This document shows, piece by piece, positions 44,584 to 51,869 of a DNA stretch of 64,000 nt. The notes below the pieces were generated by a model. It was not told the DNA's origin and did no database searches. It saw only the letters and a list, made by a program, of their open reading frames with translations. This stretch comes from Bacteroides sp. ET71. Its GTDB lineage: Bacteria > Bacteroidota > Bacteroidia > Bacteroidales > Bacteroidaceae. Made by a program: the position numbers and the translations under genes. Location: the NCBI RefSeq assembly GCF_023336905.1, contig NZ_JAMBLS010000006.1, positions 1 through 64,000 on the forward strand. Direction: 5' to 3'. Within the stretch, counting starts at the first letter, position 1; each line of letters begins with the position of its first letter.

Positions 44584-44627
44584 TTGCCTTGGCTGGACGG
44601 AGGCATTGCCTTGGCTGGATGGAGGCA
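44584..44627 (+). repeat. 22-bp tandem duplication between the sirtuin-like genes
   Basis: TTGCCTTGGCTGGACGGAGGCA is immediately repeated with one change (GATGG). Each unit ends in TGCC...GGCA, so it can fold back weakly. A further small inverted repeat (GCTTGATTCAAGC) follows at about 44631-44643. Its location between co-directional genes suggests mRNA processing or differential stability. Confidence 0.75.
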
Positions 44628-44665
44628 AAAGCTTGATTCAAGCCTGATATTTTTAACAATTAACT

Positions 44666-45433
44666 ATGACGACAATGAATGAAATACAACGGGCTGCCCA
44701 AGCCATAGCCCAAGCTGATGCCCTGCTGATAGGAGCCAGCAACGGGCTTTCCATCGCCGAAGGCTACCACGTGTTCGCCAATAACGAAATGTTCCGTCGC
44801 CAGTTCGGCGACTTTGGACAGAAGTACGGTATACGGAATGTCATCGAGGGGTGCTTCTTCCGATACCCGACGGAATGGGAAAGGACAGAGTTCCTGCAAC
44901 GCCTCGTGCAATGCTGGGTGAAGGAGTATCGTCCCTCGCAGGTGATGAAAGATTTGCTCGCCACCGTGGGCGGCAAAGATTACTTCGTCCTCACCTCGAA
45001 TGCCGACACGCATCTGGAATTGTCCGGATTCGAAGCGGAAAAGGTCTTCGAAGTGGAAGGCACTTTTGAGGATATGCTGGAGCACCGCACACCCACGGAC
45101 AAAAGCCGTCAGGCAAATGAGTTCCTCCGGCGTTACAGCGGCAAGTACATCGTCATCCTGGAATTGGGCATCGGTAAGCACAATCGCTTCATCAAGCAGC
45201 CCTTGATGCAACTGGCAACCCACGAACCACACGCCGTTTACATCACGCTGAACCTGACACCGGAACTGTACATTCCCGATGCCATCGCCCACAAATCCGT
45301 TGGACTGGCAGGCGATATCGCCGTCACACTCAACAGACTGAAGAACGAACTTTATCAAAATGGCATTTATTCCCCTGTTTTAGGCATAGAGGTACGGGAA
45401 GATTCTACCGAACTTCGCAACCGTAAACATTAA
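44666..45433 (+). CDS. Degenerate sirtuin-like protein (His-to-Glu, no zinc site)
   Basis: 255 residues with the same N-terminal plan as the preceding gene: an NAD loop G-A-S-N-G-L-S-I-A-E-G at 23-33 and T-S-N-A-D (110-114). The catalytic His position is Glu131 (F-E-V-E-G-T-F). Only two cysteines (63 and 83) are present, neither in a zinc-type pair, and the zinc lobe is shortened. It is either a partner or regulator of the neighbouring sirtuin, or an NAD-binding or NAD-hydrolysing protein with another chemistry. The start could also be at the fourth codon (44675). Confidence 0.7.
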   Translation: MTTMNEIQRAAQAIAQADALLIGASNGLSIAEGYHVFANNEMFRRQFGDFGQKYGIRNVIEGCFFRYPTEWERTEFLQRLVQCWVKEYRPSQVMKDLLATVGGKDYFVLTSNADTHLELSGFEAEKVFEVEGTFEDMLEHRTPTDKSRQANEFLRRYSGKYIVILELGIGKHNRFIKQPLMQLATHEPHAVYITLNLTPELYIPDAIAHKSVGLAGDIAVTLNRLKNELYQNGIYSPVLGIEVREDSTELRNRKH

Positions 45434-45446
45434 AACATAGAAGATA

Positions 45447-46220
45447 ATGGAAACAACAACTATCCGTTTGGTGCGCAATGCCACCTTGAGAATCAATTAT
45501 GCAGGACACAACATCCTTGTTGACCCGTTCTTTGCCGACAAGGGAACCATCCAGTCGGCACTTGGCGTGTATAAAAGCCCCCGTGTGCACCTGACCATGC
45601 CTATCTGTGAAGTGACAGAAGGGTTGGACATGGTGTTGCAGACCCACATCCATCCCGACCACTACGATGAAACGGTAAAGCAACATCTGCCGAAGGACAT
45701 CCTTTATTATACCCAACCGCAGGATAAGGCGACGGTGGAACAGGATGGCTTCACTCGAGTGGAAGTAATCGAAGACAAGATGACAATGGGGGACATGACC
45801 ATCTATCGTGTGAGCGGCCATCACGGTTTCGGCAGGATTGGCGAGATAATGGGACCCGTATCGGGCTATGTCTTGACGGCAGAAGGATGCCCAACGGTCT
45901 ATCTCATGGGAGATTGCAAATGGGAGGACTGCATCCGCGAAATGGCGGAACGGTTCAAGCCCGACTACATCGTGGTGAACAGCGGCGGAGCGGTTTTTCC
46001 GGAGTTTTCCAAGGTGGACGGCTGCATCATCCCCGATGAAGCCGAGGTAATGCAAATGCTGGACGAACTGCCTGCACATATCAAGCTGATAGCCGTCCAC
46101 ATGGATGCCATTGACCATTGCCAGACCACTCGTGAAATCTTGCGCAATGAGGCTTGGCATCACGGTGCGGACATGAACCGCCTGATTATCCCGGAAGATG
46201 GAGAAACCATTAACTTATAA
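45447..46220 (+). CDS. MBL-fold metal-dependent hydrolase (UlaG-like)
   Basis: 257 residues of the metallo-beta-lactamase fold. The metal motif H67-x-H69-x-D71-H72 is in T-H-I-H-P-D-H-Y-D. Further ligands are likely His in S-G-H-H-G-F, Asp in M-G-D-C-K-W and His in A-I-D-H. The opening strand R-I-N-Y-A-G-H-N-I-L-V-D-P-F-F is typical of UlaG/PhnP-like lactonases and phosphodiesterases. It lies 13 bases after the second sirtuin-like gene, so it is co-transcribed. A role in turning over an ADP-ribose or cyclic product is a guess from context only. Confidence 0.82.
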   Translation: METTTIRLVRNATLRINYAGHNILVDPFFADKGTIQSALGVYKSPRVHLTMPICEVTEGLDMVLQTHIHPDHYDETVKQHLPKDILYYTQPQDKATVEQDGFTRVEVIEDKMTMGDMTIYRVSGHHGFGRIGEIMGPVSGYVLTAEGCPTVYLMGDCKWEDCIREMAERFKPDYIVVNSGGAVFPEFSKVDGCIIPDEAEVMQMLDELPAHIKLIAVHMDAIDHCQTTREILRNEAWHHGADMNRLIIPEDGETINL

Positions 46221-46242
46221 ACCCTATAAAAAGAATACAGAA

Positions 46243-46692
46243 ATGAAAGAAATTAAGAATGTGGCAGCAGCCGAAAACTTCAGCGCAATAAGCGTTGGCA
46301 AACTGAATGAACTGAGTGACTATGTGATAGAACTTTCTCCCGAAGTGAAGATTCCGGGAAAGGTGTTTGGAGGTGCGGCACTTCAAGCTACCGGCAGCGA
46401 GTTCTCCTTCCAGATGTTCCAGCCCGGCACGGAAACGGGATTCCTCCACACCCACAAGAAGCACGAGGAGCTTTACTTCTTCCTTGCAGGAAAGGGCGAG
46501 TTCCAAGTGGACGGACAAGTGTTCCCCGTTGAAGAAGGCAGCGTGGTGCGCGTGTCTCCCAACGGAAAGCGCAGTGTGCGCAACAACGGGACAACTCCGC
46601 TCGTGATGCTCTGCGTACAGTATCGGGGCGATACGTTCACGGCAGAAGACGCAACCGACGGCGTGATTCTGAATGAACCGGTGAAGTGGTGA
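46243..46692 (+). CDS. Cupin-domain protein
   Basis: 149 residues from the Met at 46243, 22 bases after the hydrolase stop. A single cupin barrel shows the metal motif F-L-H-T-H-K-K-H-E-E-L-Y-F-F-L-A-G-K-G-E-F, then P-V-E-E-G-S-V-V-R-V-S-P-N-G-K-R, with His ligands and a Glu for a divalent metal. The ligand or reaction is unknown. It is last in the sirtuin operon and ends about 33 bases before the second dispersed repeat copy. Confidence 0.85.
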   Translation: MKEIKNVAAAENFSAISVGKLNELSDYVIELSPEVKIPGKVFGGAALQATGSEFSFQMFQPGTETGFLHTHKKHEELYFFLAGKGEFQVDGQVFPVEEGSVVRVSPNGKRSVRNNGTTPLVMLCVQYRGDTFTAEDATDGVILNEPVKW

Positions 46693-46725
46693 GAAACAAA
46701 ATATGTAAAGGCAAAACAATTTTAA

Positions 46726-46820
46726 GTTTAACCCGTCTTTCTGTCAAGAATTATCCAATCGACAACCTGCCCGCAGACACCCCAATTTCCCGTCAGGGAC
46801 ACACGGGGTGCTCGTGGGAA
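46726..46820 (+). repeat. Dispersed repeat copy B
   Basis: Starts GTTTAACCCGTCTTTCTGTC and agrees almost base for base with copy C at 50922 through CAGACACCCCAATTTCCCGT, then has one hairpin unit (ACACGGGGTGCTCGTGGG) before diverging. It is in direct orientation with A and C. The rest of the 229-base gap to the MocR gene shows nothing else. Confidence 0.9.
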
Positions 46821-46921
46821 AAGTAAGATTGTATAGCTATATGACCTTTCTATATCCTGTTTGAATAATGCGAATCAATAGTATTCCGGGAGAGCTTGAC
46901 AGACAGATATTATATAATCAA

Positions 46922-48334
46922 TTAATGAAGTAAAGTAGAAAATATCATTCCAAGTTCTTTAACTAATTTTTCCAATTCTTCTTCCGAAAGCGAAGCGTAG
47001 CCTATCCGCATCCCGGTTCTTCCACAGCTATCGCAAAATACTGGGATGGAAAGGTGATGCTTTTCCAATGTATCTAGAAGCTGGTCTGGACTGATTGGTT
47101 GCAAAGGAATAATCCACAATGCCAATCCACCTTGCGGAATGGAGAAAGTCGCATAATCTATCAGATGTCGTTCCAACAGTTCGATGAAATACATGCGTTT
47201 CTGCTTGTAATATTTGGTGGACTTATTGATATGCCGATGGATGACTCCGTCTTCTATCAATTCAAGAATAGCAGCTTCCATCACCATATCACCCTGTATG
47301 TCAATAATCCTACGAAGATTACCAAGGGCTGAAACATTTGCTTCTGAAGTAGCAATATAGCCTACACGGATGGCTGGGGCTATGATTTTGCTGAACGTAC
47401 CAATATAAACGTATAAATCAGAAGGAAGCATGGCACTCAAGGGCATGATGGGAGTAGGCCGGAAACTAAAATCGCAATCATAGTCGTCTTCTATCATTAA
47501 TAAGTGATAACTCATTGCCAATTCAATTAATTGCCTGCGGCGTTCGGTTGAAAGTTCCACCATGGTAGGATATTGATGGCGGGGAGTCAGATAAACAGCC
47601 TTGACATTTTCAAAAAGATGTGGCAGCATGTCATTTACTATGATTCCATTTTCATCCACATCAATGGGAATCACTTTAATTCCGGCTTGTAAAAAAACCT
47701 CGTAAGCTTTTTCATAACAAGGTTGCTCCATAATTAAACAGTCATCTGGTCTCAATAGAGCATGTGCCACCAGATAAAGCCCCATCTGACTGCCGCGTGT
47801 GATAAATATTTCTTCGGTCCGTGTGCGCATCCCCCTTTCGTGATTCAACATAATGGATACAGCTCTACGGAACCTGAAAATACCGTTCGGATCGTTGTAA
47901 CCCAGCACGTTGTGTCTGCCTTTCATACGGAGTAAACGGCGATAAGCCCGTGCCAATTCATTCACTGGAGCAATACGTGTGTCTGGTGCGCCATCGTCCA
48001 CTCTTAATATAAGGGACGATGGTTTGATGTCCTCTACTTCTTCTGCTCGTATCACCTGTTTGTCGTCATGGAATACAGGAATAGCCACATATAACCCTGA
48101 TCGTTCTTTGTTGACTAACCAACCGGACAAGATCAACAAATCCATTGCATTGACAACACTCTTTCGGCTCACACCAAGTTCTGTTGCCAATACTCGACTG
48201 CCGGGTAAAGCATCACCGGGTTTCAGACCACCGGACATAATCTGTGCTTGTATCTTTTGTGCAATCTGTTTATAGAGAGGAATCTGTTTATTCTCTTTGT
48301 CCAACTCTATCGCAAAATACCATGGTCGTATCAT
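46922..48334 (-). CDS. MocR/PdxR-type regulator (GntR HTH fused to an aminotransferase fold)
   Basis: 470 residues. A GntR-type winged helix fills about 1-85 (L-Y-K-Q-I-A-Q-K-I-Q-A-Q-I-M-S-G; S-R-V-L-A-T-E-L-G-V-S-R-K-S-V). The remainder is a fold-type I aminotransferase domain with the PLP-binding Lys in Y-I-G-T-F-S-K, with L-M-I-E-D-D-Y-D-C-D-F before it. MocR proteins sense PLP; PdxR members control vitamin B6 synthesis. It is divergent from an aminotransferase, a PNPOx-like gene and a B6-kinase-like gene, which supports B6-linked control. Confidence 0.9.
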   Translation of the reverse strand: MIRPWYFAIELDKENKQIPLYKQIAQKIQAQIMSGGLKPGDALPGSRVLATELGVSRKSVVNAMDLLILSGWLVNKERSGLYVAIPVFHDDKQVIRAEEVEDIKPSSLILRVDDGAPDTRIAPVNELARAYRRLLRMKGRHNVLGYNDPNGIFRFRRAVSIMLNHERGMRTRTEEIFITRGSQMGLYLVAHALLRPDDCLIMEQPCYEKAYEVFLQAGIKVIPIDVDENGIIVNDMLPHLFENVKAVYLTPRHQYPTMVELSTERRRQLIELAMSYHLLMIEDDYDCDFSFRPTPIMPLSAMLPSDLYVYIGTFSKIIAPAIRVGYIATSEANVSALGNLRRIIDIQGDMVMEAAILELIEDGVIHRHINKSTKYYKQKRMYFIELLERHLIDYATFSIPQGGLALWIIPLQPISPDQLLDTLEKHHLSIPVFCDSCGRTGMRIGYASLSEEELEKLVKELGMIFSTLLH

Positions 48335-48396
48335 CTGGACTCCTTATTTATAATAGTTCTGGATATAATCTGGAGGCCAAATATACACTACTTTTG
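48334..48396. promoter_or_regulatory. Overlapping divergent promoters with TCTGGA direct repeats
   Basis: A plus-strand -7 box TACTTTTG (48389-48396) serves the aminotransferase and a minus-strand TATATTTG (48378-48385) serves the MocR gene; they are only three bases apart. TCTGGA occurs at 48334-48339, 48358-48363 and 48369-48374, the last two 11 bases apart. Spaced direct repeats are the typical target of MocR regulators, so binding here could switch both genes. No -33 box at normal spacing is evident for either. Confidence 0.5.
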
Positions 48397-48424
48397 CAAC
48401 ATAATAAAGGCAAAACAGAAGAAT

Positions 48425-49558
48425 ATGAAGCTATTTGAAGTTTATTCCCTATATGACATCAACCTGACACATGCCAAAGGATGCTATGTGTATGATGCCT
48501 GCGGACAAGAATACTTAGACTTATATTGTGGGCATGGAGTAATTTCTGTCGGTCACACGCATCCTTATTACGTTAATAAGCTGACAGAACAGTTGAACAG
48601 AATAGGGTTCTATTCCAATGCTGTAATCAATGGATGTCAGCGTGATTTCGCAATAAAACTTGGAGAAATTACAGGTTATAAGGACTATGCGTTATTCTTA
48701 TCAAACAGTGGAGCGGAAGCTAACGAAAATGCCATAAAGCTGGCCTCTTTTTCCAATAAGCGGAAAAAGGTACTTAGTTTCAACGGAGCTTTTCATGGAC
48801 GTACTGCCGCCGCTGTTATGGCAACGGACAATCCAACTATTGTTGCGCCAGCAAACCAAAGCAGCCACTTCACCAAGATATCTCTGAATGATATCACCTC
48901 GTTAAAGAGAGAACTGCGGACCGAGGAATATTGTGCTGTCATCATGGAAGGCATACAAGGGGTGAATGGCGTAAGATTCCCTTCGGCAGAATTTGCAAAG
49001 GAGGTGCAAGATAGTTGTGCGGAAACTGGAACCGTCTTTATTATGGATGAAATCCAGTCCGGCTGTGGACGGACCGGGCGTTACTTCGCCCATCAGCATT
49101 GGAATATCAGGCCGGACATCATTACGATGGCTAAAGGCATAGGAAATGGCTTCCCTCTTGCAGCTACAGCTATTAGCCCCATGTTTACCCCTGTAATCGG
49201 GCAACTGGGAACGACTTTCGGAGGGAATCATTTAGCTTGCGTGGCTGGTTCTGCCGTTATCGACATCATGCTTCGAGAACATTTGATGGATAATGCCAAG
49301 ACAACGGGAGAATATTTGTTAGAAGAACTTGGGAAACTACCTTACATAAGTGAAGTGCGGGGAAAAGGGTTGATGATAGGAATAGATTTTACTTTGCCTG
49401 CCTCAAAAGTACGGAATGCATTGATAACAAAAGAACATGTCTTGACTGGCATATCGGGACAGAACACTCTTCGCTTACTTCCTCCTTTATGCCTTTCTAT
49501 GGAAGATGCGGACTTATTCATTCATAAATTGGCTCATTGCCTTTCTAAGATTCATTGA
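48425..49558 (+). CDS. Class III aminotransferase (acetylornithine/GABA type)
   Basis: 377 residues from the Met at 48425 (M-K-L-F-E-V-Y-S-L-Y-D-I). Upstream in-frame codons lie in the divergent promoter region and are not used. Family features are Y-V-Y-D-A-C-G-Q-E-Y-L-D-L-Y-C-G-H-G, S-N-S-G-A-E-A-N-E-N-A-I-K-L-A, the PLP Asp in F-I-M-D-E-I-Q-S-G-C-G-R-T-G and the Schiff-base Lys in I-T-M-A-K-G-I-G-N-G-F-P. The nearest family is ArgD/succinylornithine aminotransferase, but being slightly shorter and next to B6 genes it may act on another amine. Confidence 0.88.
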   Translation: MKLFEVYSLYDINLTHAKGCYVYDACGQEYLDLYCGHGVISVGHTHPYYVNKLTEQLNRIGFYSNAVINGCQRDFAIKLGEITGYKDYALFLSNSGAEANENAIKLASFSNKRKKVLSFNGAFHGRTAAAVMATDNPTIVAPANQSSHFTKISLNDITSLKRELRTEEYCAVIMEGIQGVNGVRFPSAEFAKEVQDSCAETGTVFIMDEIQSGCGRTGRYFAHQHWNIRPDIITMAKGIGNGFPLAATAISPMFTPVIGQLGTTFGGNHLACVAGSAVIDIMLREHLMDNAKTTGEYLLEELGKLPYISEVRGKGLMIGIDFTLPASKVRNALITKEHVLTGISGQNTLRLLPPLCLSMEDADLFIHKLAHCLSKIH

Positions 49559-49582
49559 TAGACAAACAAAAAACAGAGAACG

Positions 49583-50071
49583 ATGATTTACGATAATTCA
49601 AATGTAAGAAGGCAAAACCGTCTTATGCCTGAAGATAAGGCTTACCAACTTTTGCAAGAAGGGGAATACGGAGTTATGTCAATGATTACTCCGGAGGGTA
49701 TGCCCTACGGTATTCCGATTAATTATGTATGGGATGGAAATGATAGCCTGTATATCCATTGTGCTCCAGAAGGAAAGAAATTACGTTGCTTACAGTCTTC
49801 GCCACAAGTATCCTTTGCCATTGTAGGCCATACGCATGTCATTTCCGGGAAATTCACGACCAATTACGAAAGTATTATTCTCACTTGCCATGCCCAAATA
49901 GGATTGACTCCGGAGGAACGTATGGAAGCCCTACGTCTGTTGGTCAGGAAGTATGCGCCTTCGTTTCAGGAATTGGGAGAGAAATATGCACATGGTTCTT
50001 TCCATCGCACGGAGATTATAAAACTAAGCATACTGTCGTTTAGTGGTAAATGTAAAAACATCCCAGAATAA
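49583..50071 (+). CDS. PNPOx-like flavoprotein (Nim-related)
   Basis: 162 residues of the split-barrel FMN fold: R-L-M-P-E-D-K-A-Y-Q-L-L-Q-E-G-E-Y-G-V-M-S, Y-G-I-P-I-N-Y-V-W, Y-I-H-C-A-P-E-G-K-K. These match the pyridoxamine-5'-phosphate-oxidase-like superfamily and particularly the NimA branch known in Bacteroides for 5-nitroimidazole reduction. It is 24 bases after the aminotransferase and two bases before the kinase gene, so all three form one operon. A resistance role is possible but not supported by context; B6-related flavin chemistry is equally likely. Confidence 0.8.
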   Translation: MIYDNSNVRRQNRLMPEDKAYQLLQEGEYGVMSMITPEGMPYGIPINYVWDGNDSLYIHCAPEGKKLRCLQSSPQVSFAIVGHTHVISGKFTTNYESIILTCHAQIGLTPEERMEALRLLVRKYAPSFQELGEKYAHGSFHRTEIIKLSILSFSGKCKNIPE

Positions 50072-50073
50072 GT

Positions 50074-50904
50074 ATGGAAAAGACATTGCACATACCTAAA
50101 ATTCTGCTGATAGGAGGCAGCGAACCGCTTGGATGCGCAGGTATTCAAGCGGACTTAAAAGCAGTGTGTGCTTGTGGCGGATATGGAGCCGCAGCCCTTA
50201 GTTGCATAGTGGATGAGGATACACATCGAGTAAAAAGTATTCATCCACTTCCCGCACAACTAATTGTCGAACAATGCATCTCTTGTCTGCAAAGCATGGA
50301 TGTAGATTGCATAAAGACAGGATTGCTTTATTCCGCAGAGACCGTCAGGACCATAGGGGAAATCTTACATCGCTTCAACAATATTCCGTTAATCATTGAC
50401 CCGGTATTTGTAGGCTATGCCAAGACGCTATTGATAACACCAGATGTAATCGAAGCTTATCAGAAATATTTGTTCCCTTTGGCCGCCCTTATCACACCTA
50501 ATGCGACCGAATGTGAAATCTTACTGCAAAGGTCTCTTAAGACAGATAACGTCCAAAGCGAATTGAAAGAATTATGCCAATGGGGAAATTACAGTATAAT
50601 AATGAAATCAGTCTTTATGGAGGGGAAGGTCTGTGATTATTTTTATGAAAGTAAAACAGATTCCCTGAAAGCTTATTCCAAAGTTCCTATTAGAAAAAAA
50701 GATGAAGGAATCAGAGGTGCAGGCGACAGTTTTGCATCATCTATTGCAACTTATTTGGGGAAACAATATCCACTATCAGATGCCATATGGAGAGCCGAAT
50801 TTTTCATAGACAATTCCATTCAGTTTGGCCATAAAATAGACTTCTCCTCAAAGTTCAACGTGGTACATTCATTCGGAAGCGATGATTTCAAAAAGATAAA
50901 TTAG
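50074..50904 (+). CDS. ThiD/PdxK-like hydroxymethylpyrimidine or pyridoxal kinase
   Basis: 276 residues of the ribokinase fold as in ThiD/PdxK: G-G-S-E-P-L-G-C-A-G-I-Q-A-D-L-K-A near the N-terminus, I-K-T-G-L-L-Y-S-A-E-T-V, I-D-P-V-F and I-T-P-N-A-T-E-C-E, and the ATP/catalytic R-G-A-G-D-S-F-A-S-S. In ThiD the loop is normally S-D-S-G-G-G-A-G-I-Q; here S-E-P-L-G-C is altered, so substrate may differ. With MocR and a PNPOx-like neighbour a pyridoxal or pyridoxamine salvage kinase is the favoured guess. Last gene before repeat copy C. Confidence 0.8.
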   Translation: MEKTLHIPKILLIGGSEPLGCAGIQADLKAVCACGGYGAAALSCIVDEDTHRVKSIHPLPAQLIVEQCISCLQSMDVDCIKTGLLYSAETVRTIGEILHRFNNIPLIIDPVFVGYAKTLLITPDVIEAYQKYLFPLAALITPNATECEILLQRSLKTDNVQSELKELCQWGNYSIIMKSVFMEGKVCDYFYESKTDSLKAYSKVPIRKKDEGIRGAGDSFASSIATYLGKQYPLSDAIWRAEFFIDNSIQFGHKIDFSSKFNVVHSFGSDDFKKIN

Positions 50905-50921
50905 CCAACAATCAACTTTAT

Positions 50922-51100
50922 GTTTAACCCGTCTTTCTGTCAAGAATTATCCAATCAACAACCTGCCCGCAGACACCCCAATTTCCCGTCAGGGACACAC
51001 GACATCCTCGTCGGGGACAAACGGGGTGCTCGTCAGGGACAAACGAGGTCCTCGTGGGGGACAAACGAGAGGCTCGTGGGGGACAAACGACAACCGCTTG
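50922..51100 (+). repeat. Dispersed repeat copy C with an expanded hairpin tract
   Basis: The first 85 or so bases match copy B almost exactly. The tail (about 50993-51100) is a four-to-five-fold tandem of about 21 bases built on GGGGACAAACG plus a small inverted repeat such as ACGAGGTCCTCGT or ACGAGAGGCTCGT. Loop bases vary while the arms stay complementary. The tract ends about 65 bases before the start of the second HU-like gene. No real gene is seen in this gap. Confidence 0.9.
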
Positions 51101-51164
51101 TCAGTCAGTCTGTTGAAAAGGCGTTTGGTAAAGAAGGACAGAAGACACTAAAAAATGAATTTGT

Positions 51165-51632
51165 ATGATATTCTGGAAACGAGTAAAGCAAGCTATCAAC
51201 GACCTGTGGTATCCCCGCAGCGTCACCGTGGGCAAACCTGTCGAGACGCAGGAACTTGCCAACCGCATCGCCCGTGAGTCGACCGTGTCGCCCGCCGACA
51301 CTCACGCCGTACTCCGTGCCCTGCCCAACATTATGGCGGATTTCATGAAAGAAAGCCGTGCCGTGCATTTTGAAGGACTGGGCTGGTTCCGCTACACCAC
51401 CGTTTCGGCAGGCAACGGCGTTGCCACGAAAGAGGAAGTAAGCAGCGACCAGATTACCGGCCTGCGTGTGCAGTTCACGCCCGACCGTACCCGTAACATG
51501 AGCGGTGGCTACACCCGTGCCCTCATTGCCGACGAAGGCATCACCTTCATGGAATGGCTGGGTAAGGAAAGCGATGAGACGCAGGTGCCGGACGACACGG
51601 ACGACGACAGCGGACAAGGGACTTTCGGATAA
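51165..51632 (+). CDS. HU-family DNA-binding protein with an acidic DSGQGTFG tail
   Basis: 155 residues. The middle has the HU-HIG-type pattern of Bacteroidales: V-E-T-Q-E-L-A-N-R-I-A-R-E-S-T-V-S-P-A-D-T-H-A-V-L-R, M-A-D-F-M-K-E-S-R-A-V-H-F-E-G-L-G-W-F-R-Y. The tail is acidic and ends D-D-D-S-G-Q-G-T-F-G, identical over its last ten residues to that of the HU-like gene at 21116. It starts right after a hairpin-rich repeat and is followed by a strong terminator. Role: nucleoid or phage/element-associated DNA binding is likely; target unknown. Confidence 0.82.
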   Translation: MIFWKRVKQAINDLWYPRSVTVGKPVETQELANRIARESTVSPADTHAVLRALPNIMADFMKESRAVHFEGLGWFRYTTVSAGNGVATKEEVSSDQITGLRVQFTPDRTRNMSGGYTRALIADEGITFMEWLGKESDETQVPDDTDDDSGQGTFG

Positions 51633-51657
51633 CATCTTAGGCCCTGCGCATGAGATT

Positions 51658-51691
51658 TCCCGCAACGATGTCCCCGCGTTGCGGGATTTTT
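51658..51691 (+). terminator. Rho-independent terminator after the second HU-like gene
   Basis: TCCCGCAACG/CGTTGCGGGA is a perfect ten-base stem with a nine-base loop, followed by TTTTT. The rest of the 237-base gap to pheS holds only the pheS promoter. Confidence 0.92.
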
Positions 51692-51826
51692 CATACCGCT
51701 CCCCTTCACCCCGGCAAGGCGGCCATGAGCGCGCAGCCGTCCCGATTCAGGCCCCATGCAAACAGAAAGTATGGAAATGAAAAAAGAAATCACCACACCA
51801 TCTGACAATGAATAAGAAGAAAATCG

Positions 51827-51834
51827 TATCTTTG
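51827..51834 (+). promoter_or_regulatory. -7 box of pheS
   Basis: TATCTTTG fits TAnnTTTG 36 bases before the start codon; TCTG at 51801-51804 is a weak -33 element. Confidence 0.55.
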
Positions 51835-51869
51835 CACCGCTTAACCAATGACAATAAACACATAAAGAT

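Noticed and set aside
49583-50071. Calling the PNPOx-like gene a nitroimidazole resistance gene (nim)
   Set aside because: The fold matches, but operon context is B6-like and resistance cannot be inferred from sequence alone.
50920-51168. An 82-codon open frame across repeat copy C
   Set aside because: Its codons are the repeat itself; copies A and B of the repeat do not keep the frame, and the composition follows the hairpin units.
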